Assembly (NCBI GenBank): GCA_030280995.1
Contig: JASXTE010000008.1
Coordinates: 24,673,193 to 24,737,192, forward strand
Length of the DNA stretch: 64,000 nt
Direction of reading: 5' to 3'
From: Hemileia vastatrix
Lineage: Eukaryota; Basidiomycota; Pucciniomycetes; Pucciniales; Zaghouaniaceae
Shown here: positions 56,194-64,000 of the stretch, one piece after another
How positions within the stretch are numbered: position 1 is the first letter of the stretch
Layout: each line of letters starts with the position of its first letter
Translations under genes and position numbers: made by a program
Notes under the pieces: model-generated
Database searches by the model: none
Told to the model about the DNA's origin: nothing
The model's input: the letters and a program-made list of their open reading frames with translations, nothing else

Positions 56194-57048
56194 TCATTTA
56201 AAAATGTTGGGAAGTGGTTGGAAAGCTGTTGGAAGGCTGTTGGGAGTTCATTGTGAAACCAGATTTAAATTAATTGGACAAAGATTTGGTAATCAGTTAG
56301 ACCTAGGTTCAACCAAACTCAATCACAGGTTTCTTGGAGCTTTGTAATTACTTTGATTTTGAGCTGAGCACAGATTGAGCAAAGCTTGAACATATCACTT
56401 AACATATCATAATATTCACTTTCCCATCTTGTGGAAAGCAAAATTTGATATTCGTTCTAAGAATATCTACATATATTTTCTTGCCAAGTTGGTAACAGAA
56501 GGTTAAACTGTAGTATCTCAATTATTACACTAGACTACATAGATATTTGATAAAACATACAATTCAAATCAATTTTAATATTATTGAGATCACCATAAGT
56601 GTCTTTCCAAAGACTTACAAAAAGTATGTTAGTATCAAGACATCGTTCTAGGTAGTAGTTTCAATTTGGATTTTGAACTGACATCTAAAGCATTTTACTA
56701 TTAGACAGAAACATAAATAAGTGTAATAAGAGTGAAATTATTCTATTTTGTGATTATAATGTAACAATAAAGCATATTTTTATTGAGAAAATTTTTCTTC
56801 CTCCACAAACCAAAATTTACTCTATAGGCTCAAGATTTATTTTTAAGCCATATTATTCATTTCAGTTATCATTGATTTACTTCCAATATTTACTAAAAAG
56901 ATAATAATAATACATGTGAAAAAATTATGAGCTTAGCATAGCATATGCTAAAAAGTTATTTTGTCGTTTTATTCAAAACTGATTCTTCATTTTTTGCTTC
57001 AATTCATCTTTTAACAACCACTATCTTAAGATACTATTCTTACTTAAT
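56194..57048. other. Spacer between the palindromic terminus and the SNF2 gene
   Basis: AT-rich, no gene. If 56169 is a transposon end, this is its subterminal region and the promoter of the SNF2 gene. Confidence 0.4.
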
Positions 57049-59477
57049 ATGTCAAGTCTCAGATGTGTTGGACAGTTCTCAATAACAATCGATCAAATTT
57101 ATATGAATGTAATTTCAAGATTTCAAAACTCACCGACCCCCACGATTTTACAGCGAGGCCATTCGAATGTTCATATTTTTGGACTATTTGAAGAAAGAAA
57201 ACCAACCCTTGTCGGTAATCTTTCTCAAGTGCAGAGTCAGCACATTGGACCACTATTGGGTGACATTGGCTCTGGATCTCACCATTTAAACCAAAGAAGT
57301 GCCTTGAATCCTATGAAGCCTTTCTATTTTCATGCTTACTTGGTTCCAGTTTTTGGTAATCAGTATCAACTTTGGGGATGCCTCTTTTCTTCAAGTACAC
57401 TAATCAGTCTTGCTAAAGAAGCATTTTCTTCTGCACAAATCGATTTATGTCCAATCCTGAACTACGACTCCACTATCTTTTTTAATATCCTGCATGTAAT
57501 TTTTGAAGGCTCTTTCCAAATATCTCAGAGTACTCAAGATTGGAAAGCTGATCAACTTATCCGAGGAATCAAAACAGTTCTCAAAACACATCAACTTCAA
57601 GCAATAAATTTTATGATTGACAATGAACGAATGTTAAAGGAAAAGTTGGATATCATGTGGAGGCACCAGGCCAACCATTGGCTTAGAACTGGATTCAATG
57701 ACTATAAAGATCAGTTTCCTAACAATCAATTAACGCCTGAAGGAAACGGGTCAATACTTGCTGATGATATGGGTTTGGGAAAGACACTTTCAACTCTTTC
57801 TCTTATAAGTGCAACTCAAGGTGAAGCAAGACAATTCCAGGTATCAGAAAATCAAGAAGGTATTAATCGGAGTTCAGCCACACTGATTATATGCCCCCTG
57901 GCAACACTATCGAATTGGATCAATGAAATAAGTGTGCACTTTGAAGATAATGCGCTTCCTTTCAAGGTTCTTTATGGGAAGGATTGTCAAAATACTAATG
58001 TCAATGAGCTACAGGACACTGCTATTGTTTTAATGACCTATGAAATAGCTAGCCCAACGATGTCAAAAAATCAAAGCCAAAAAAAGATACCGGTGACTCA
58101 AATGCTCTTTTGGTATAGAGTTGTTTTAGATGAAGCTCAGTTAGTGCCCATTTCTATATCTAAAACTTAAAACTTAATTTTTATAATCAATTTTTATAAA
58201 TATTCTTTTAGTTACATTAAAAATCCTTACTCGCAGAGGGCTCAAACAATATTTGACTTGGAATCCCAACACCGACTATGCTTGACTGGAACTCCACTTC
58301 AGAACAGGCCCACTGACCTTCAAAGTCTCATATTTTTTCTTAGAATCGAAAAGTGGCAAGAAGACTGGTTATGGAAGAATTTCCTTTTTCCAGGTTTTCA
58401 AAAAGGAAAGGCTGATTCTATTGAATCAATCAATCACTTAATGAAAGTCATAAGCCTACGTAGAACAAAGGATGCAATTTTGTCTCTTCCAAAAAAGATT
58501 CAAAGGGGGATATTGGTTCAATTAGCAGATCCATGGAGGTCTAAACTTGATGTGCTTCAAGAAGGATTCACTGAGCGATATGGGCCCTCCAGAAGCACTG
58601 ACTTCCCTTGGGACTCATCTGAGTTTCTAAGAGAGCTGATGATTTTAAGAAAATTCTGCAACCATCCAATCTACGAAAATCTGGATGAAACTCCAACTTT
58701 TGATTTCACCTGGCAGAATTCCGCAAAGATTTGTCATCTTATAGGCCACTTAAAAAACTTTTTGTCTGGTGAAAGGGATATAAATTTTCCAAAAGCTGTT
58801 ATATTCTCCAACTTTGCAGACTTTTTGCAGATGTAAGTGATTCTATAATGAGTTGTTTTACAAAATTGTGTTGGCTTATTAAAAACAATTTTCTAATATT
58901 TCAAAATAGAATAAAAATGGCTTTAGATGACCACAATATTAGGTATACCCAGCTTACGGGTGAACTCAGCAGGACAAAGCGAGACAAAAATATGCATGAA
59001 TTCCATTTTAATAAAAATTGCCAAGTTTTGGTTGGAACGATTCAGGCTGCAGGAGTGGGTATAGATCTCAGGTGTGCTCAAAATGTATATATAATGGTGA
59101 GCTCAATGTCTTTTATTTCATATTAAGAACAAAAATATTAAATTATTTATATGTTCAATGTTGAAATAGGAGCCAAATTGGAATCCAGCAGTTGAGCAAC
59201 AGGCTGTTGATCGGCTGTATAGAATGGGGCAGCAAAATGAAGTAAATGTTTTGACTTATTTTGTACAAGGAAGTATAGAATTCAGCGTGTATAAGATTCA
59301 AAGGAAAAAAATGGAGCTGACAATGTAAGCCAAATTTCATTTCTATAAATTTTAATGATAATAGTAATCATTAAAATTATGTTTTTGTTTTCAAGGCTAA
59401 GTGTCCCAAACAGTGGAAATGAGGAGTATGAGTGTGCAAACCTATTATTAAGGGAGTTTATCAATCACTCACATTAG
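57049..59477 (+). CDS. SNF2-family ATPase, five exons
   Basis: Exons are 57049-58139, 58212-58832, 58910-59096, 59170-59324 and 59396-59477, all with GT-AG introns of 71-77 bp, giving 711 aa in frame. Helicase motifs in order: LADDMGLGKT (Walker A, about residue 236), LIICPLATLSNW, DEAH (made by the splice at 58139/58212), LTGTPLQNRPTDLQSL, FLRELMILRKFCNHPIY, AVIFSNF, LVGTIQAAGVGIDLRCAQNV and QQAVDRLYRMGQ. The protein is most like the RAD5/RAD16/HLTF group, but no RING finger is visible between the lobes. The N-terminal 200 residues have no domain I know. ATP-driven DNA translocation in chromatin is the family role. The gene overlaps the next gene tail to tail by 17 bp. It could be a host gene or transposon cargo. 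Confidence 0.9.
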
Positions 59478-60582
59478 AGGAAGAAAGAATTTCAAGGAGA
59501 GCAGGTAAATTTATGGAATTTTGAGGATTTAAAAGTCTGAGTTGTTGAGGATTTAGAGATGCAAGATATAAGGGAGAATAACAGTCATTCGGCAAACCCC
59601 AGGGGACATGAGAAGGATTAAGGTTAGGGGATAATGTTGAAACCAAACTGATTCTTTTGTACAAGGCCAAGTCCTTTAGCACACTTCCAGAGTAGGTTGA
59701 ATTATCTCGAATATCAAAGTGTTGTTGGTCAAGATATTGTGCAACTTTAGAAAAATCTTCAGACCTCCATTGCATTAAGATACGTCTTAACGATCCATCA
59801 TTATCAATTTCGGTGTCTGAACAACACTTGATGTTTGTGAAAAGGTTGTGATAAGTTTCACAATGTGGAAGTTGTTTAAGAAGTTTAGTTCGGTTAACTG
59901 AATTCTAAGAATCTTTGTTATTAGAAATAAAGGTCATAAATAAAAACGGTTGAAAAAAAAGGGATTTTCATACTTTTTTTTTTATTCTATATTTATGCTT
60001 TCTCACTTTGATTATTTCTTGAGAGCTATGAGAATCCTTCCCAAGTCTTAATCTATCAGCATGACCTAAAAACCAACGGTGAAGAACTCCTATTTGATTT
60101 GAGAAGCTAATTTGAGTTGAGTCAATTGGATTTGCAATCAAATTATTGGTTTTTAAGGCATTGTCCCAGTGTTTAATGAGAACATTTGCCAAGACCTGGT
60201 TCCATTTGTCAAACCAATCTAGGTTCCAAGCGAAAGTTGATCCTGGGAAACCACACATGCAAAGGTGCTCAATAAAAGATTCACGGAAAATTGGTGGAAA
60301 CTTTTCCGAAACCGCTGAATTTGATTCTGGATGAGGTAGTTCAAAGGCAATGTTGCAAGAATTCATGTCGAATGATGAAAATCTGTCTAATTGCTCTTCA
60401 GTAGGGTTTTGTTTCCATCCATTTGATTCTGGTGACATATCCAAAAGTGAACGACAAAAATTGTGTATAGATCTACAAAAGTGAGAATTGAATGGAGGCA
60501 AAGTCTCATTAAAAATTCTATTAAGTGTTCTTGTGTTTGTGGGCAGGTTTCCATGAGGAAAGTAAGAGCTACTAGGGTTCAT
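59461..60582 (-). CDS. Unknown gene converging on the SNF2 gene
   Basis: Exon 1 is 60582-59974, intron 59973-59905 (69 bp, GTATGA...TTCTTAG), exon 2 59904-59461, giving 350 aa without stops. The C-terminal half has a pattern I associate with an unnamed protein found in many basidiomycetes, often near transposases: MQWRSEDFSKVAQYLD, HVPWGLPNDCYSPLYLASL and a Leu-rich end. The N-terminal half has WNLDWFDKWNQVL, which is Trp-rich. No catalytic motif is recognised. It is divergent from the Tnp2 gene across 1.07 kb. Function unknown. Confidence 0.7.
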
Positions 60583-61655
60583 AAATAATTAGATTAAGAA
60601 AGTGTTCAATTAAATTAAACAAAGAGGAAGGATAAATTGTTGAGCTCCAAAACTTTATGATCAAAGTTGATTTAAGGAGAAATATCACAAAAATTAAGAA
60701 TAAGAAATATTTCGACTTTATGGAATTATAATATGCATAAATTATATTTTTATATGCACTTGAACTCAAAAGGAATGGTATAAAATAAAGAGAATGATTA
60801 TGTGATAAAAGCAGACTCATTTAAGAAACGGATTTTTTTTTCTTTTCAAAAAATTCTTCCACAAAAATAATTTGTTAAATGTGAGGCTATGTTCATTTTT
60901 TGATTACCAAAAAATTATTTTTGGTCCAATATGATAGTAATACATATTCTATTGAGTAATTTTTTTCAACCTGAATAAATAGACTAGAGTGTCACTTCAT
61001 CACATTTATGTATGAAAAGTTATACAAGGTTTCAGCTTTTATGTAATTCTTTAAGGTTTACACTTTTGTAGCATCTATTATTTGAGTATTTTTGATTTTT
61101 TCTTTATAGAAAATTCTACCTAGTACAGACCAATTTTCAAATTGAAAGAAATATGTTTGTGATTGTTTTTTACAAAATATTAAACTTATTTTTGGGTTTA
61201 ACTTTGATTTTTGGGGTAATTTTTTAAAAATTATGTTAAAAATATGGATTACTTTTCTTATAGTCCATAACTAAGAATTTTTATCAAAATCAAATAATTA
61301 TAGGGTAGTTAGATATAACTCAGAAGGCATTTGATAGAAAAATAATTAAGATGCTTGTGCGTACAACAGAATTTTTTCTATGATAGAAAATACTCTGATA
61401 AACATGCATGCATTGTTGTACAAATGCTGAGAGTATACAGAATACAAATAAAGTAGACTGCATAACTTTAAATTAATATATAATTTATCTGATTAAAAAT
61501 TAAACATTTAAACTTAAATAATTTCAACACATATTCCATCATATTCTTTTGATAAAAAAATGTAGCTTATATTAGCTAGTGCCTTTCAAAAAAAGGAATA
61601 CCTTCAATCGGTAACTTCGAATAGCTAACTTATTCCTACAATTATCACAATTACA
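60583..61655. promoter_or_regulatory. Divergent intergenic region
   Basis: The 1.07-kb AT-rich spacer separates the divergent genes at 60582 (minus) and 61656 (plus), so it must hold both promoters. No box or repeat could be fixed. Confidence 0.4.
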
Positions 61656-64000
61656 ATGCCTCCATTTTTTCATGTATGTCAATGTCAAGATCTTGGATGT
61701 GTCAATAGAAAGTATCAAACTTCTTCTGGGTCCTTTGAAGTTGGTATGGCTTTCAAAAGCTCTAATTCTTATGCAAAACATCAAGAGGAAAGAAATAGGA
61801 AGGCCCAGATGGTTATTTCTTCCAACAATCCACTTAACATTGGAAGTTCCCGCTCCACAGAAACAGTAAGCTGTATATCTATAGTTCAATGTTAGAATTA
61901 AAGTCTTTATGATGTTTCAATGATTTATTACAAAGGGGCAGTTGCTATTGGGGGCAGAAGTATCTTCAACAGTCTCTAGAAACTCAAATCTTGGGGAACG
62001 GTATAGCCAAATAATTATGTGGCAGGCAGCAAAGCTTTCTCTGATTCATCATTTGAGCAAAGAAGGTTGTACTCAATTTTTGGATGAAGAAATTAAGAAG
62101 CTCAAACTTCTAGGTGATAGTGGAATACTGGATTCTGATAGCTTTGTCCGCCTGGTCCCACGCTCGATAGATACAGTTTTTAGTCGATTAAAGCTCAATC
62201 AATCATTTTTCACTAAAACATGCTGTCCTAAATGCTTTGCTCTTTATGAGTATAACTCTGAATCTCAACCATCTATACTATGTTGCAATCAACCATTTCT
62301 TTCATCATCAAAGCACTATTTAAAAATGTTTGGAGCAGGACAAATTGCAGTTAAATGTGATGAAAGGCTGTATTTGATGGAGGAACATCAAGAACATGTA
62401 AAATACTTATCTCTTAAAACATTTCATCACCATTCTTTTATCGACTGGCTTAAGGAAAAGATCAAACTGTTCAAATTTGAGCTTCTGATTGAGAAGAAAA
62501 CCCCTGTGGCAGAACGTGTAGAGTGTGATTTGATGAAGGATGTTTGTGATGGTTCAATTTGGAAAAACTTTCCCATAACCACTCCAGCTCTGGATAGCAA
62601 TGATGATGAATATACGATAACTTCAGGCAACTTAATGTTTACTTTATATGTCGACTGGTTTAGGCCTGGTGGCAATAGGATTGGAGGTCATCAGAAGTCT
62701 GTAGGCAATATTATGATGGTGTGTATGAACCTACCTCAAGAAGATAGATACAAAATGGAAAATCTTTTTTTGTATTCTATTATACCCGGACCAACAGAAC
62801 CCACAAGTGAACAGCTTAATCACCTTCTAAAACCACTGGTTAATGATCTGCAAACTCTATGGGATGGTATATTGATTGAAAAGACACATCTTTATCCACG
62901 AGGCCGGAAATTAAGAGTTGCATTGTTCTCTTTGATAGGTGACATTCCTGCAATACAAAAATTGGCTGGCTTTTCGAGTCACTCTGCAAAAATGTTCTTC
63001 TCTTTCTGTAATATCTCTAAAGATGAAATTAGTGAAAAGAATGTGGGTAATTTTTCATTACGGAATCATGAGGATCATATGTGCTGGGCAACAAAGTGGA
63101 AAAATTCTAAGTCACATTGGGAGCGTGTATCAATTGTTCAAAATCATGGGGTACAATGGAGTGAGCTGAATAACCTTGAATATTGCTCAATTGATGTTAT
63201 GCATTCACATATGCTTGGCAACCTAAAAGATCACAGTCTAAGATATTTTCAAATCCGAAATGCAGCAAAAGATCTAGAAAGAAAGCTGGAAAAGGATAAA
63301 AATTGGCATGTAAGAGAAGAAGATGATGATTTCTTTTCTGATACTTCACTGCACAAACATTTGAAAAAACGTAGAAGTAGCTTAAGCACCACGAATAATG
63401 ATGATGATGATACAGGACACACGAGACAGCACAAGCGGCAAAGACGTACGAGTTCAAGACAGTCATCAAGTCATCATGGACTAGATAATGAAGGATTAGG
63501 AACAAATCAATCAAGAAGCCAGAGTAGGTCATCCAGCTCCAAATTTATTCCTCCATATAGCGATGTGGCCTCAATACAGTCTCACAGCAGTGACAGTAGG
63601 AATTCATTGTATAACTTAAGGCAAAGAAGCATTAGCATATCACAGAGTGAAGGATCTCACTCATCAAATGAGACAGCTAGAGATGAAGAAAATAAAAGGA
63701 AAGGTAAGGAGAAAGAAAATGAAGGTAGTAGTAATCCACGAATCACAGCAGCAGAGCTACAGGTTGTATGGAAGATGATTGATCAAGTAAGAAGACCTTC
63801 CTGGCTAACACGAGTTCCAAAATCAGTAGGATCTAAAAAGGCAGGATCCCTCAAGGCAGCAGAATGGCACATGCTGTATACTCTCTACTTCCCTTTGTCA
63901 CTTATACCCCTTTGGTTTGAAAAATTTAAAGAATCTGAATCTTCAGCTTCCTCAGCTGATAAACCAAGAGAATATTATCTTCTCAAGTCACTTGTAACAT
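61656..64000 (+). CDS. Tnp2 (CACTA-like) transposase, N-terminal part
   Basis: Exon 1 is 61656-61865, intron 61866-61935 (70 bp, GTAAGC...CAAAG), exon 2 is open from 61936 to the window end (688 codons), so the C-terminus is missing. The N-terminus has a small Cys/His motif (CQCQDLGC, then H about 26 residues later). A zinc-ribbon-like part reads CCPKCFALY and CCNQPF. The core shows the Tnp2 pattern of basidiomycete CACTA-like elements: LYVDWFRPGGNRIGG, then LYSIIPGPTEPTSEQLNHLL, GRKLRVALFSLIGDIPA, FSSHSAKMFFSFC and DVMHSHMLGNLKDHSLRYF. A long Ser/Arg/Asp-rich, probably disordered stretch follows (about 63290-63730), then WLTRVPKSVG and EWHMLYTLYFP. It looks intact and would move its element by cut-and-paste. 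Confidence 0.88.

Overview
The window looks like repeat-rich, very AT-rich nuclear DNA of a filamentous basidiomycete. A rust fungus (Pucciniales) is my best guess. The reasons are short GT-AG introns (49-78 bp), Ty3/Gypsy pol genes of one fungal type, HARBI1-type transposases, TET/JBP-like dioxygenases and a Tnp2 (CACTA-like) transposase of a kind common in basidiomycetes. The species cannot be read from the sequence. No certain single-copy host gene was found; almost everything is transposon or transposon remnant.

Layout: three related Ty3/Gypsy elements are nested. Element C (oldest, most AT-rich, + strand) runs from gag at 22760 to the end of its 3' LTR at 49025. Element B (+ strand, 1 to 22759) sits in C gag. 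Element A (- strand, 133 to 13499, both LTRs, 4-bp duplication GCGG) sits in the RT of B. A solo LTR (14853-15933, duplication GTGT) sits between RNase H and integrase of B. Each Gypsy element carries two extra, oppositely oriented genes between pol and the 3' LTR, encoding Cys-rich proteins; the first has a conserved intron.

Two large PIF/Harbinger-type transposons interrupt C: E1 (29523-36122, in the integrase) and E2 (37531-44869, downstream of pol), both with 3-bp AAT duplications and AGGGGGT termini. Each carries three genes: a HARBI1-type DDE nuclease, a TET/JBP-like 2OG-Fe(II) oxygenase and a divergent SANT/Myb-like protein with a coiled-coil tail. Each also has a very large C-rich/G-rich inverted repeat between the first two. 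A Harbinger element carrying a putative DNA-base-modifying oxygenase is the most interesting system here.

From 49026 on: a 235-bp MITE whose terminal repeats are themselves palindromes, a 4.7-kb T-rich, G-poor tract, two Harbinger left-end fragments, and a Ty1/Copia RNase H end cut off at 56168 by a new palindromic terminus. To the right of that terminus lie three apparently intact genes: a SNF2-family ATPase (five exons, 711 aa), a converging unknown gene (two exons, 350 aa) and the start of a Tnp2-type transposase that runs off the window. They may form one large transposon entering at about 56169.

Most transposon reading frames have stops or frameshifts, and where copies can be compared several stops are C-to-T or G-to-A transitions (CGA to TGA, TGG to TGA/TAG). 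The intact reading frames are the three right-hand genes and, apart from its uncertain start, the E1 transposase.
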